From Linderina pennispora (Eukaryota; Kickxellomycota; Kickxellomycetes; Kickxellales; Kickxellaceae): DNA of 42,100 nt. Under the pieces are notes generated by a model, which was given only the letters and a program-made list of their open reading frames with translations, had not been told where the DNA came from and ran no database searches. Below are positions 30,110 through 42,100 of this stretch, piece after piece (positions within the stretch are counted from its first letter, which is position 1; each line of letters opens with the position of its first letter). A program made the position numbers and the translations under genes. The stretch is from NCBI RefSeq assembly GCF_002104995.1, contig NW_024468324.1, positions 1 through 42,100 on the forward strand. The letters run 5' to 3'.

Positions 30110-33100
30110 CTAGCGCTTGTTCACCTTGTAAATCTTGATCATGAACGTGGTGAAGGCAATGTTGAATGCCAGGTACGCAAAAAGAAGACCAAAGTTTCTC
30201 CAGCGGTGGTCAAAGTTCCACGACAGCGCCGAGTAGTAGTCGTCACCAACCTTGTACGGGCAGTACTGGCAGCTAGAGGTGGCGTTCGGGTTGTTCAGGT
30301 ATCCAATGTAGTTCTTGACGAATCCACCGGCGTACTCACTGCACGACATGCCCTTGGGCGGCTGGAACATATAGAGCTCCTCGTTGCGGCACCTGACTTC
30401 GGCACCATGCAGGTCGTTGGTCAGAGTGCCCTCAAGGAAGTACGTGAACGGCGACAGCCTGTACATGAACTTCCAGAACTTGGGCATAAGGGGGTACGGG
30501 ATTGTGACACCGCAGAACAGGATGACCATCGAGGTGAAGATCGGGTTGAGCATGGCTGCAATGATGTCGTTCGGCGAGAACGAGGCGATTGCCTGGCCGA
30601 GGGTGATCGAGAAGATGCCGAGCACAATGTACATGATGTAGAAGTAGCCGATACGGTCGCTGCCAGAGTTCAGTCCAACCAGCCAGTACATGATCACAAA
30701 GTACATCGTGTTGGCAAAGACCGAGAACGGCCATTCGGTAACGATGATCGCGACAGAGAACGCGCGCCAGCCGTACTGGTTGGACGACGCCTCACGGCCA
30801 TAGTACAGGCGCTGGCGCAGGAAGGCCGGCTGGACCTGGTTGATGATCAGAATCGAGATAATCGCGGTCTGGAACAGGGCAAAGACCTTGTTCTGAAGAT
30901 CAGTGGCGCTGGACGAGAGACGGAGGAAGGCGATACCGATGACAATGGCACTGACAACCTGCAGGGCAACACGCGTCAGGCTGTACTCGAGGTCACGCCA
31001 GTAGGTGCGGAACATGCGCTTGGTGACAAGCTTGATCTGGTACGAGTAGTCGCGAGCAAACATGTTCTTGTCGTCCTCGCTAACCTGGTCGTTGCCGTGC
31101 AGGTGCTCGAGCTCGTTGATGCGGTCAATCTCAGCCAGAATGCTGGTCTTCTCCTTCGACTGGTTCCAGGTCTGCGGCCAGTCAACAGTCGCGTTGCGGC
31201 TGCCGACGACGTCGAGAATGTACTCGGCAGGGTTGGCCGACGGCGGGCACTGGGGTCCGCCGTTCTTCTCAAAGTAGTTGATCAGGGTCTGGGCATCATG
31301 GCCGATGTCGCCAAAGTACACGGTGTGGCCACCGCGCACAAGCAGCAGCAGGCGGTCAAACTGCTCGAACAGCATCGACGACGGCTGGTGGATGGTGCAG
31401 AGGATGGTCTGGCCCTCGGCAGCAAGACGGCGCAGGAAAGTGACGATGGTGAACGAGGCCTGGGCATCGAGACCCGAGGTGGGCTCGTCGAGGAACAGAA
31501 TCTTGGGCTTAGCCACCAGCTCAACACCGATGGTCAGACGCTTGCGCTCCTCAAGTGAGATACCCTCGCCGCTCTCGGGCAGACCGATCATGCAGTCAGC
31601 GATGTCAGTCATGCCAAGCAGGAAGATGACGTGCTCGACGTAATCGTTCTTCTCCTCATCGGACACCGAAGCAGGCTGGCGCAGGTAGGCCGAGAAGCGC
31701 AGAGCCTCGCGCACGGTCGCATGCGGGTTGTGCACGTCAAGCTGCTCACAGTAGCCAGTGATGCGGCGGAAGCTAGCAGGCTGCGGCGCGCCGTTCATCA
31801 GAATGTCGCCCTCAAGCTTGCCGATGGTCTTGCGCTGCGACAGCGAATCAAGCAGGGTGGTCTTACCAGCGCCAGACGAGCCCATGAGCGCAGTCATGGT
31901 TCCAGGCTTGATATAGCCAGAGACATCATCCAGCAGCTGCTTGTCGCCGCCCTTGACCGGAACCGTGTAGCTGATGCTCTTCCAGGTGAAGGCAGTGCCC
32001 TTCAGGATCTGCTCGTCAGTGGGGCCGCTGGACGAGACCTTGCCGAACTCCTCAGCACCCTTGTCGCTGGAAGCGTCATCCTCGGTGTACAGGTTGACCT
32101 TGGGGCGGTAGCGCTTGTAGACGTTGATCGAGTAGCCGGTGTTTCCAAACTCGACGTACTCCATGACCAGGGCGATCAGGATAACGTAGAGGAGCCAGAA
32201 GCCGACAACAGCGCCAAAGTCCTTCCACATATCATCGACATAGAACGAGTAGCCAACCTCGATGTGGTCGCGGCCAAGGACGTAGTTCTGGCCAGGCACA
32301 GCGCCCTGGAGCGTGCACACCTGGTTCTCGATTCCGTAACCAGGGACCTGCGGGATGAGCTGGGGACCGCCGCACATGAGCTTGAGGTTGCGGAACTCGT
32401 TGGCCATGAGCGCCTTGTAGCCATACGCAAGGCTGTTTGCCCAGTACACCCAGACAAGGTAGCCGTGCATCGACTTTTGCGGGATAATGTAGCCCATGTG
32501 CAGGATCATGAAGAGCAGCGAGATACCGGACAGCGTGTGGGAGACGTCGACGTTGGGCGAGACGTTACCAATCAGACGGAAGAAGGCGGTCAGGCAAAGG
32601 CATCCAACAAACAGGAACAGGACGAAGGCGAAGAACTGGCCGGCGGTGCGCGACAGACCGGTGGCAAAGTACAGGATGCAGCTGAAAACCACAATCTGCA
32701 GTATGATGATTGGAATATCGACGACGGTCTGGGCCAGCGACAGCGCAGCAGGGTGGTACATGGCAAACGACTTGTGCTTGTAGACGACCTCTCGGCCAGT
32801 GATGGCCTTGGGGAGCTCGGCCTGGGCGGACAGAGAGTTGAACAGAAGAGCAAAGAACAAAACACCACCACGGGTAAAGGCACCCATGGTCGTCTCGGGC
32901 AGGTTAAGGAACAGGGTACCGACAATGATGGCAAACGCAGCGTTGTAAGCGATCTTGAAGATCTGCTGGCCAATGCTGCCCATCATGATCTCCCACTCGC
33001 GCTTAAACAGCTTGCCGAGCTGGTAGGTGAAGGTAGTCGTGTACGGCGACTTGCGACGCAGCTTGCTCTTCTCGGTGCCCATCTTGGTCTGGTCAACGAA

Positions 33101-34498
33101 ATCGCGGATCTCTGCGCTACGGTTGTCAGTCTCGATGCGCTGCTCGAAGGCCTGGATGTCGCTCTTGAGCTTGTGGTACTGCTGCGACTCGACCCAGCAG
33201 CGCTCAAAGTCCTCGGCGGTCTTGGGCGCCTTGTCCTCCCAGCCAGGCAGAACCGTGCGCTCGTGCAGCTGGGTGACACCGGTCAGGAAATCCGACGTGG
33301 TCTGGCGAGGCGGCTTGTAGATACCGATCGAGGCAAAGTACTCGACGGCCCTGTTGGCCGGACCAAAGTACAGCTCGCGGCCCTGGTCGACGACCATGAC
33401 CTTGTCGAAGAGCTCGTAGATGTTCTCCGAGGCCTGGTAGATGGTGACGATAGTCGATTTTTGCAGGACATCGGTGGTGATGCGCAGCGAGCGCACGTAG
33501 TCGAGCGCGGAGCTCGAATCGAGACCACGGGTGGAGCCGTCCCAGATATCAATCGAGGCGCCAGAGGCGACCTGCTCGGCGATCGAGACACGCTTGCGCT
33601 CGCCACCAGACACACCGCGCAGGAAGGCGTTACCAACAATGGTGTCGGCGCATCCCGACAAACCGTACATGTCAAGCAGGGTGTCCAGGAACTCCTTCTC
33701 GTAGCCCTCACGGTCAGCAAGCATGCGCTTGCTGGGCGTTTTGCACTTGATGGCAAAGTCCAGGGTCTTGCGCACAGTCAGGGTGGGGAAGTGCACGTCG
33801 TCCTCCTGGTTGTAGGCGACCTCGCCACGGTAGCGCTTCTCGACCTCCTCGGGCGTCAGACCACCATAGGAGACATTGCCCTCAATCTTGCGGTAGGTGC
33901 CGCGGCGGTTGCCCAGCACGCGCAGCAGCGTCGAGCAGCCGGCACCGGGCTGGCCAAGAACCAGCAGCATCTCGCCATCCTCGACGAGACCGGTCATCTT
34001 GTTCAGCAGCTTCTTGTTATCGTTGCCGCGGTTGAACAGCTTGGCGACGCCAAAGCCGTGGGCAGCGCTCTTGACGATCTTGTAGAACGGCGTGATCATG
34101 GTCTCAATGTGGCGGTTCGCGACATTGTCGCCATAGACATCGAGATCGTCAAACACAAGGCCAATGCGCTTGGCGAACGGCGGGCCCTGCAGCTGCTGGC
34201 GGCCCGAGAGCCAGGTCGTCAGGTCGAAGCCGCCCGGGTTGCCGGCCTCGGCAACGCCTGTGAGCTCCTCCTCGTCGGCCACGCTCTTCGACTTGCTGAA
34301 GGTGCGCTGGATCGACTTGAAGCGCGATGTGGCGCGGGTCACGCTGACATGCAGGGGCTCTCCAAACGAGATATCGGCCTCGGCGTCCATTGTGTTTCTC
34401 CGCTCCTTCTGGCCTATCGTCTCTGTGCTCATCTGCCTATCGTCACCAGTGGATGACGCGCCAGACGACATGGACGATGGGTTGGCGTGTTGCTCCAT
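30110..34498 (-). CDS. Full-size PDR-type ABC transporter (ABCG/PDR subfamily)
   Basis: 1,462 aa in one frame from ATG 34498, with the (NBD-TMD)x2 order of fungal pleiotropic drug resistance pumps of the plasma membrane. NBD1: Walker A GQPGAGCST (182-190, with Cys-Ser in place of Lys-Thr as in fungal PDR pumps), signature VSGGERKRVS (about 296-305), and Walker B IDIWDGSTRGLD without the catalytic Glu. NBD2: canonical Walker A GSSGAGKTT (about residue 871) and a degenerate signature ISLEERKRLTIG (about 984), with ILFLDEPTSGLDAQ. So only one composite ATP site should be fully catalytic, the known PDR asymmetry. Two six-helix membrane blocks and a PDR_CDR linker with GDKQLLDDVSGYI follow the family. 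Expected to export drugs, lipids or sterols. A TATATATT box is about 210 bp upstream. Confidence 0.95.
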   Translation of the reverse strand: MEQHANPSSMSSGASSTGDDRQMSTETIGQKERRNTMDAEADISFGEPLHVSVTRATSRFKSIQRTFSKSKSVADEEELTGVAEAGNPGGFDLTTWLSGRQQLQGPPFAKRIGLVFDDLDVYGDNVANRHIETMITPFYKIVKSAAHGFGVAKLFNRGNDNKKLLNKMTGLVEDGEMLLVLGQPGAGCSTLLRVLGNRRGTYRKIEGNVSYGGLTPEEVEKRYRGEVAYNQEDDVHFPTLTVRKTLDFAIKCKTPSKRMLADREGYEKEFLDTLLDMYGLSGCADTIVGNAFLRGVSGGERKRVSIAEQVASGASIDIWDGSTRGLDSSSALDYVRSLRITTDVLQKSTIVTIYQASENIYELFDKVMVVDQGRELYFGPANRAVEYFASIGIYKPPRQTTSDFLTGVTQLHERTVLPGWEDKAPKTAEDFERCWVESQQYHKLKSDIQAFEQRIETDNRSAEIRDFVDQTKMGTEKSKLRRKSPYTTTFTYQLGKLFKREWEIMMGSIGQQIFKIAYNAAFAIIVGTLFLNLPETTMGAFTRGGVLFFALLFNSLSAQAELPKAITGREVVYKHKSFAMYHPAALSLAQTVVDIPIIILQIVVFSCILYFATGLSRTAGQFFAFVLFLFVGCLCLTAFFRLIGNVSPNVDVSHTLSGISLLFMILHMGYIIPQKSMHGYLVWVYWANSLAYGYKALMANEFRNLKLMCGGPQLIPQVPGYGIENQVCTLQGAVPGQNYVLGRDHIEVGYSFYVDDMWKDFGAVVGFWLLYVILIALVMEYVEFGNTGYSINVYKRYRPKVNLYTEDDASSDKGAEEFGKVSSSGPTDEQILKGTAFTWKSISYTVPVKGGDKQLLDDVSGYIKPGTMTALMGSSGAGKTTLLDSLSQRKTIGKLEGDILMNGAPQPASFRRITGYCEQLDVHNPHATVREALRFSAYLRQPASVSDEEKNDYVEHVIFLLGMTDIADCMIGLPESGEGISLEERKRLTIGVELVAKPKILFLDEPTSGLDAQASFTIVTFLRRLAAEGQTILCTIHQPSSMLFEQFDRLLLLVRGGHTVYFGDIGHDAQTLINYFEKNGGPQCPPSANPAEYILDVVGSRNATVDWPQTWNQSKEKTSILAEIDRINELEHLHGNDQVSEDDKNMFARDYSYQIKLVTKRMFRTYWRDLEYSLTRVALQVVSAIVIGIAFLRLSSSATDLQNKVFALFQTAIISILIINQVQPAFLRQRLYYGREASSNQYGWRAFSVAIIVTEWPFSVFANTMYFVIMYWLVGLNSGSDRIGYFYIMYIVLGIFSITLGQAIASFSPNDIIAAMLNPIFTSMVILFCGVTIPYPLMPKFWKFMYRLSPFTYFLEGTLTNDLHGAEVRCRNEELYMFQPPKGMSCSEYAGGFVKNYIGYLNNPNATSSCQYCPYKVGDDYYSALSWNFDHRWRNFGLLFAYLAFNIAFTTFMIKIYKVNKR

Positions 34499-34705
34499 CG
34501 TTCGGATATGAAATATTATCTACACATCGTCATAGGTATTTTTAGCCAAGGGAGATGCGTGTACAAATACCAAAAGTTTTCGCTCAGGTGGCAAAGCCTT
34601 GCGAGGGAAAACCCAACAAAACTTACGCTTTAGTGAAATCTATATGAAAATTTGCTAGGAAATAATATGAAAAGCAGGAAGTAGGAAGTGAAGCCTGCAC
34701 AGAAA

Positions 34706-34713
34706 ATATATAA
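34706..34713 (-). promoter_or_regulatory. TATA box of the ABC transporter gene
   Basis: TATATATT on the minus strand about 210 bp before the ATG at 34498. Confidence 0.4.
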
Positions 34714-36567
34714 GGAAGCTGTTTGGTTCGTATCAAGATGCCCAACGGAGCTCGGAAGCGGTCTTTTATAAACAGGCGCCAAGAATCAGTTGTCAAGAGC
34801 TGGGGCCGCTCCTCCAGCACACCCAGGCGTCATTGCTAAGAGTGAAAGACCGAAATGATTTTTCCTCTATTCATTCACTGGGCTGCTGCGTCGCTGCCCG
34901 CTGGGATTATTTTGTGACAAACAGACAAAAATCCGCGCGACCTTCCCGTTTCGCGCAATCAGAACACAATCTCAAAATATTGGGGACACTCTGCTGAAAC
35001 AGCGGGCCCGATCCTGGGTGCGCACTTTGCCGAGGGAAATCGCTTGGTAGAATTCTGCTCTAGATCCAGCTTCACGAGGGCAAGAGGGCTGATGGCCTGC
35101 GGAAAGGGGAGCAGATACGACAGTAGTATCCTTTTTCTGTTGTTCATGGCAACTCCGAGAAAAGTCCATGCAAGCAAAACGGTAAGCGTATTAATAAAGG
35201 GAGAGGATTTGGGGAGGTGGAGTATGAGCCACAATCGGCGTGCAGGGCCAAGCCATGTCGCGGTTACCGCCTCTTGCCTGTGCGTTTTCCGTCGGCATTC
35301 CCCCTTGGCTCAGGTGGGTGGGGACGAGCAGGGTGCGAATAGACCTTCTTCCCTCACCCCAATTCAAATCTATCCACGTCGCTCTCGTGTACCGCAGCAC
35401 CCCTGCCATGTGCTACGGTGAGCGGTTCAGCAACGGCTCCTGTAGTCGCACATCCAATGGTTCTATTTATAAGCTGCTCCAGCTCGGATGCGAGCCCAGA
35501 GCCGCCACCAATGAATGATCAGCATTCCCCATCTGAAAGGAGGAGCCAAAACAAAATCTAGGTGTTTTTCCTTGATTATCCGTCAGATACGCGATGTCGC
35601 TGATTTCGCGACAATGGCATCTTTGTAGAACGTATTGGCCGAATCCCGAGCTTCGCTTGGCACCACCATGTGCTAGGTGCCATCTTTAGGGAAACTGCCC
35701 TTTCAGGGCGGATGAAAACAAGCGGAGGCGCCCGCGTCCGAAAAGCAAATAAATGTGCGTGGTGGAGGAGTCACGAAGCCGCCCTGGCGCCTTTTTTTTA
35801 GTGTGCTCCTCATTCACATCATATATCGCACAAAGTGGGGGCATTGGGAACAGCCGAAGGTCGGAATACTGAGTTTGTCAGCGTGGAAATTACAGTGTGG
35901 AAAAATCACGGGTGGCTAACACGGAGACTCCGTGGCCAATTGCGAGTCGAACCAGGCCGGGACCGGGATCAGTCTAGTTTTCCGGCTCAGGGCTATGGCC
36001 TTTTGGGGCGGGCATGGTGGAAAGGGACTTTTTCTTTGACGCACAAACCTGACAACGGTGAACGGAAATCTGATGTGCATCTTTGTTTTATTGTCACAGC
36101 GCAGACACCTGGCTGCTTTTCAGAGTGGTGGGGGCGAAACTCGGGGAGGGGCAGTGGGTCGCCAAGGATATGCCAACAATTGCATCTCTTCTATTTCAGA
36201 TCATGTGGCGGGAATGATCTGTAGCCTGCTATTTAGGGGCTTTGCATGTCAATTTCTAATTTGCTTCACAAAACAAGGATCATGGCAGAGTTCTGCTGGA
36301 AGCGAGATTGGGGAAAGGCATATGTTGAGCATTTCAAGATGAGTGCTGGCTAGTGCGGTAGTCAGGATTCAAGTACCAGCACAATGTAAATGGGGAGGGG
36401 GTAAGGTGACGGCATTGGGTGTTCCGAACATGCACATAGCCAGCAGAAAACGTTTCTGATGACTAAATATGGAAGTAACAAGGGCACTCACTATATACGC
36501 TAGCCATTTAGCGAAACGTTTTTGCCGCACCACATTACTGCCTAAAGAAAAGAACTACAAAAAGACA
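34714..36567. other. Long intergenic region upstream of the ABC transporter
   Basis: About 1.85 kb between divergent genes: the minus-strand ABC transporter and the plus-strand LPVVG-repeat gene. Many short open frames exist on both strands but none shows a domain. One near match to the pleiotropic drug response element (TCCGTGGC at 35927) is present, with one base off. I see no repeat or RNA gene. It may simply be a long regulated promoter. Confidence 0.5.
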
Positions 36568-36574
36568 TATAAAT
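36568..36574 (+). promoter_or_regulatory. TATA box of the LPVVG-repeat gene
   Basis: TATAAAT, 99 bp before the ATG at 36667. Confidence 0.55.
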
Positions 36575-36666
36575 GGGCAAAGCTCCGAGCAGGGTTAGAA
36601 CAGTTCGCTTGAAACCCAATATTCGTCACCCTTGTCCTCCACCATCTAAAAGTATTTTCCGATAGA

Positions 36667-37117
36667 ATGAACATTCTCTTTTCGCTCGTTGCCCTTGCCA
36701 CCACTGCGTCGGCGGCACTTCCGCTGCTTGACAGCGTGCCGCTGGTGGGCGGCGTCACAGACAATTTGCCTTTGGTCGGCGATGTAGCCAAGACACTTCC
36801 AGTGGTCGGCAACTCCCCAGGGCTGCCTCTGGCAGTGTTCCAGTGGTTGGCGGGGTTGCGCACCAACTGCCAGTGGTTGGTGATGCAGCAGGCCAAGTTG
36901 TCGGTGCACCAGCAGGCGGCCAGGTACATAGCCCGGCGATTGGCGCGCCTTTTGTCAGCAGCATTGCACCGAAGCCGCTGGTGGGCAAGCCGGCAGTGCC
37001 GACGGTCATAGCGCCTGCAGTGCCTACGCTTTTGGCACCCCCGCGCCCAGCCTGCCAGCCAAGAGCCTGCCAGTGGTGGGCGGTGCCAAGCCGACCGTGC
37101 GCGTACCCACGCACTGA
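36667..37117 (+). CDS. Small secreted protein with LPVVG-type repeats, two apparent frameshifts
   Basis: Starts at ATG 36667 with a clear signal peptide (MNILFSLVALATTASA). The mature part is built of short repeats around L/V-P-L/V-V-G-G/D: VPLVGGVTD, LPLVGDVAK, LPVVGNSPG, then VPVVGGVAH, LPVVGDAAG and, near the end, LPVVGGAKP. The second block is in the next frame (from about 36835) and the last in the third frame (from about 37034). In each case one base is missing, and with two bases added the gene is exactly 151 codons, ending in TGA at 37115-37117. The repeat pattern continues across both breaks, so the frameshifts are probably errors. No Cys is visible. It is likely a cell-wall or extracellular matrix protein; the family is unknown to me. 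It is convergent with the F-box gene 62 bp away. Confidence 0.72.
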
Positions 37118-37179
37118 TGATCTACAAAAACATGACCTTAGCGAAAATGTTCGATATTTATATATAACTGGCATATTTT

Positions 37180-38785
37180 TTATTCGGTGATCTCCTGGAT
37201 ATACACGTTGTGCAGGTGGGCGATGTACGGGGCGATGTGGGTGTCGTGCAGATGCATGGTGATGGTTTCGCGGATGGCATGGGTGTAGTGGTCCTGCAGA
37301 CCATTCAACGACATACATTCGAGGCTGGGCAGGCCCGCCATCAGACACACCAACTGCTCGACAAACCCCTCGCAGTCGTCAATCTCAGGCTGGTACCCGG
37401 TGATGTCTAGGCGCGTAATCCCCGGGTGCACCGGCGCATAGCGGCCATCGGCTATGAAATCGTCAATAGTCGCCAGCTCATCAACTGTGGAGATCCTGTC
37501 GTAGCACAGCAAGTGCAGGTATGTGAGTCGCTGCAGTCCGCGCGAACGCAATGCCTGGACACTGCAGGTGCGCAGAGTAAACAGAGTCAACCGCGCGCAG
37601 ACCGGGGGGAGCATCCAGAAACGGATGCACAAAGGTAGGAAGTTCCAGCATCCGCTCGAGCTCCTTGTTGTGCCAATCATTCAACACCAATGTCTGCAGA
37701 CTGACGAATGGCAGGATGTCGACCTGGCCGCCAGCGCTCTTCTCCATGACCTTCAGATGGCGGATCTGGGCCCGCGGGAATATAGCCAAAAGCCCGTTGA
37801 TGGAGAACTTGTAGTTGCTGATTGCCAGATCACGCAGCTTGGGAAACACAGCGTGGGCAAGCAGCGGCCGGCCCAGGGGCACGGTGGGACGCGGCGAGAT
37901 AAAGTTCAGCTCTAGTGTCTGCAGATTGGCAAACTCCAGCGCATGCCCGTCGAAATAAAACCGGCTCCAGAAGTCCGCCGGCTGCAGCCCAGCAATGGCC
38001 AGATGTTCAAGGGTGCGCGCACACACCTTGGGCAGCTCACTGGCAGCCAGTCCGCGGTAGGCCGAAATCCGCAGGAATGTCAGCCCGGGCCGGAACATGT
38101 TCAGGGAAAACATACTCAGCTCGGTGGTCTCCAGATGCACTGACTGCAAACACCTCCTGCTGCCACGGACAAACTTGCCCAGCATGCGCTTCAGATAGTG
38201 CTCGCGCGCATGGCCCTGGTACCGCAGCGCAATGGCATTGGGCAGGGATTTCAGTAGCAGCCCGGCCAGCTGCATGCTGTGGATTTCGGGATACTGCTTA
38301 GGTGTGTCGCGGAACACCCCGCGGTAGTCAATCACTAGGGAGCGCACCGACGGCCACCGCCGCTGCAGAAGCCCGGCCGAGTGCAACGCCGAGGTTACGG
38401 TCACGGGGCTCGGGTGGTCACTGAGCTTTAGTACCACGCGCTGCACAAGATGCGTGCGCTGCTTGCGCGTTATGCTGTTGATGTTGGATGAGTAGATGAA
38501 TCCGGACACGGAATGCGTCGCCGCGTCCACCGCATACAGCCCGTACCGGGCCTCCACCACATCGTCGATGTCATTGGCTACCTTGACGAAGGCGCGCCGG
38601 CATAATGCCGATTCCCCCAGCTCGTAGAGCCGCCGGCTCAGCATGGCTGTCTCCAGAAAGGCTTTTTCGTTGCTGTCGCCGATCGGATACTCGTTCGGGT
38701 CGACAGTCGGGTCGCTGGTCTCATCAAAGAGCACCTGCAGGATGCGTGCCAGAATCTCATCGGGCAGCTGGTCAAGCCGTGGCAT
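37180..38785 (-). CDS. F-box protein with leucine-rich repeats, one homopolymer frameshift
   Basis: The start MPRLDQLPDEILARIL at ATG 38785 is a typical F-box beginning, which binds Skp1 in SCF ubiquitin ligases. The rest has irregular leucine-rich repeats (for example LTFLRISAYRGL, LEHLAIAGLQP, LQTLELNFI, LRDLAISNYKF, LQTLVLNDWH and LTYLHLLCYDRIS), the likely substrate-binding surface. At 37604-37609 a run of six G (plus strand) breaks the frame; with five the two open frames join to a protein of 534 aa with an exact number of codons. The upstream in-frame TTG at 38866 would add a hydrophobic stretch and is not used. Such F-box/LRR proteins are often a large, fast-changing family in fungi; the substrate is unknown. 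Confidence 0.82.
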
Positions 38786-38893
38786 ACGTTGAATACAAAA
38801 AGGTGGAAAAGAAATAAATATGTAGTTGCTGAGAAGAACTAGGGAGATAGGGATAGCGTGGCGCAAGCCATTGCTAATTCCTTTCCCACTTCC

Positions 38894-39705
38894 TTATTCT
38901 GTACAATCGCCCACTATGCCGTTGTGAGGGTTTCGGCGCCCACGGCACGTCAGGTAGATGACGTCGGCAAAGGACCGCCCGACTAGCGCTTCGCGAACAT
39001 GTCCGTACCGCACAACATCCGGCAAAGCCCGCTTGGCCGCCTGGGCAATCACCTCTTGCTCCCTTTTATCCAGCCCCTTGACGTTTCTTTCCTGCATAGC
39101 GCCGCCCAGTATCTTGTAGTACTTTTGCTGCACCGCACTTAGCGACCTCTGGTGCTTCTCCAAAAACTCCTTTATATTGCGCTGATTCGGCGCCGAATAC
39201 AACGGACATGTATCCTCCAAGTCCCGCATTTCCCGCTCATCCCACGGCCGCTTCTTTCCGAGGTCCACCAGGGGCTCGGCAATAAGCGCCTTTTCGTGCG
39301 TCTGGGTGAGCTTGCAAAGCCACCCACGGTCTCCTTGTCGCACTGCCAGGTGCCTGAAACGAGCTGCTCGGCGCTGATCCCGGCGTCGGTGGTGCGCAGC
39401 ATATAAGGCGTCAGTTTTTTGTGGTGCCGCCAGTTGGTCAGAATGAAATCGTAGGTGAATTTGCATTCGCTGGCCGTCCGCCCAGGCTTTTGCCAATGTG
39501 GTCGAAGCTGGGACGGGTGCGGCGGTGCGCCGTGATCGCTCGCACATACAGAAACAGCGCCCGCCGCTCGGCCAATGTCCATGGCCGGTTCAGCGATGGT
39601 GATGGGTCGTAGGGCGCGTGCGGGTTGATGTTTGGCCGCAGAAACGTCACGCGCTGTGAGCTGTACTGGCGCACACACACCAGGCTTCAGGAACCGCCAG
39701 ATCAT
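38894..39705 (-). CDS. SANT/Myb-like domain protein, with apparent frameshifts
   Basis: Three overlapping minus-strand frames join to about 270 aa. From ATG 39705 the start is MIWRFLKP; the frame then changes in a GT repeat (39672-39685). RPWTLAERRALFLYVRAI, then FDHIGKSLG, then RTASECKFTYDF make a single SANT/Myb-type helix-turn-helix unit (W, L and F core residues at the right places). The next changes are at about 39478-39482 and about 39325-39330. The C-terminal part is helical and charged (KRPWDEREMRDLEDTC, then SLSAVQQKYYKILGGAMQE). With one extra and two missing bases the length is an exact multiple of three. SANT domains act in chromatin complexes. The gene lies only 92 bp after the stop of the KDM4-like gene on the same strand, so both might be one transcript or even one gene. 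Confidence 0.62.
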
Positions 39706-39776
39706 CTGTGGGTATTACATAAAGAAGAAAAAGCTACAGAAACCTAGGCAAAAAAAAGCCCACAAAGGCTGATAAA

Positions 39777-39792
39777 GCCCTGCTTGCAGGGC
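39777..39792. repeat. Short perfect hairpin next to the KDM4-like stop codon
   Basis: GCCCTGC, TT, GCAGGGC: a 7-bp stem with a 2-base loop, 6 bases from the stop of the KDM4-like gene. It could be a chance palindrome. Confidence 0.5.
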
Positions 39793-39797
39793 GAACC

Positions 39798-41913
<2,116 letters not shown>

Positions 41914-42100
41914 TTGTTTGTGTTTATAAAAAGAATAGAATATAAAAAATTTCGAAAGCAGAGACAAGGAAATGTTTTTCAGAAGGAACTAGAATTTTTT
42001 GTTTTTTTGGAACAAAAAGCCTTCGCTCATCCTCCACGTGACTGCCTACTGAACCCACTGCAGCGCATAGCTGTCCGCCTGCACCTTGGTTTGTTTGTCC

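Noticed and set aside
31631-34456. A 941-codon plus-strand open frame (and 450 codons at 30206-31558)
   Set aside because: It lies antisense to a certain ABC transporter with all motifs, has no domain and a composition typical of a codon-bias shadow.
35925-35934. Pleiotropic drug response element upstream of the PDR transporter
   Set aside because: Only a one-off match (TCCGTGGC), single copy and 1.4 kb away; not enough to claim regulation.
35941-35960. Possible tRNA B-box (GGTTCGACTCG on the minus strand)
   Set aside because: The flanking bases cannot form the T-arm stem and no A-box or acceptor stem is found.

Overview
The window is nuclear DNA of a filamentous-type fungus, probably an early-diverging one. 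I lean to the Kickxellales/Zoopagomycota on overall impression only: compact genes with few or no introns, GC-rich third positions, an F-box/LRR protein and Argonaute, STRIPAK, PDR transporter and AA9 genes side by side. Small TATA-box promoters 65-200 bp upstream of start codons, long uninterrupted eukaryotic-type ORFs and clear fungal families rule out a bacterial origin. I see no rRNA, tRNA, CRISPR array or intact transposon.

Left part (1-8.1 kb): the 3' end of an unknown gene; a CDC4/FBW7-type F-box/WD40 ubiquitin-ligase receptor; a possible isolated C2H2 zinc-finger exon; and a Far11/STRIP subunit of the STRIPAK phosphatase complex (minus strand). Centre-left (8.5-17.2 kb): a BAHD-type acyltransferase and a decayed tandem copy of it; an alpha/beta hydrolase whose stop lies 13 bp from that of a convergent coiled-coil protein; a large PXA-RGS-PX sorting nexin (Mdm1/SNX13/14/25 type); and a small Tyr/Gly-rich protein. 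Centre (18.0-20.9 kb): a slicer-competent Argonaute and a 53-aa finger-like protein.

A 4-kb gene-poor stretch (21-25 kb) leads into a group of secreted-protein genes (25.1-29.0 kb): a CAP/PR-1 pseudogene, two intact CAP proteins and an AA9 copper monooxygenase. A 97-aa internally repeated protein and a full-size PDR-type ABC transporter (1,462 aa, minus) follow. Right part (36.6-42.1 kb): a small secreted LPVVG-repeat protein, an F-box/LRR protein, a SANT/Myb-like protein and a KDM4-type histone demethylase with JmjN, JmjC, AT-hook, PHD and extended-PHD parts, the last three on the minus strand.

A key observation for any user: six otherwise well-conserved genes, all in the two flanks (about 1.4-8.0 kb and 36.8-41.9 kb), carry together about 18 single-base indels, while about 15 kb of coding sequence in between carries none. 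In every case the total length returns to a multiple of three once the indels are counted, and no substitution-type stops are seen in these genes. I read this as local assembly error rather than gene death. In contrast the BAHD and CAP remnants in the centre have true stop codons and deletions and are called pseudogenes.

The genes do not form one pathway. Themes are regulation (SCF receptor, STRIPAK, Argonaute, KDM4), membrane/lipid work (sorting nexin, ABC transporter) and secretion (CAP, AA9, LPVVG-repeat protein). I did not find a clearly new defence or mobile system; the most interesting items are the secreted-protein group, the animal-like KDM4 domain order with an adjacent SANT reading frame, and the small repeat proteins.
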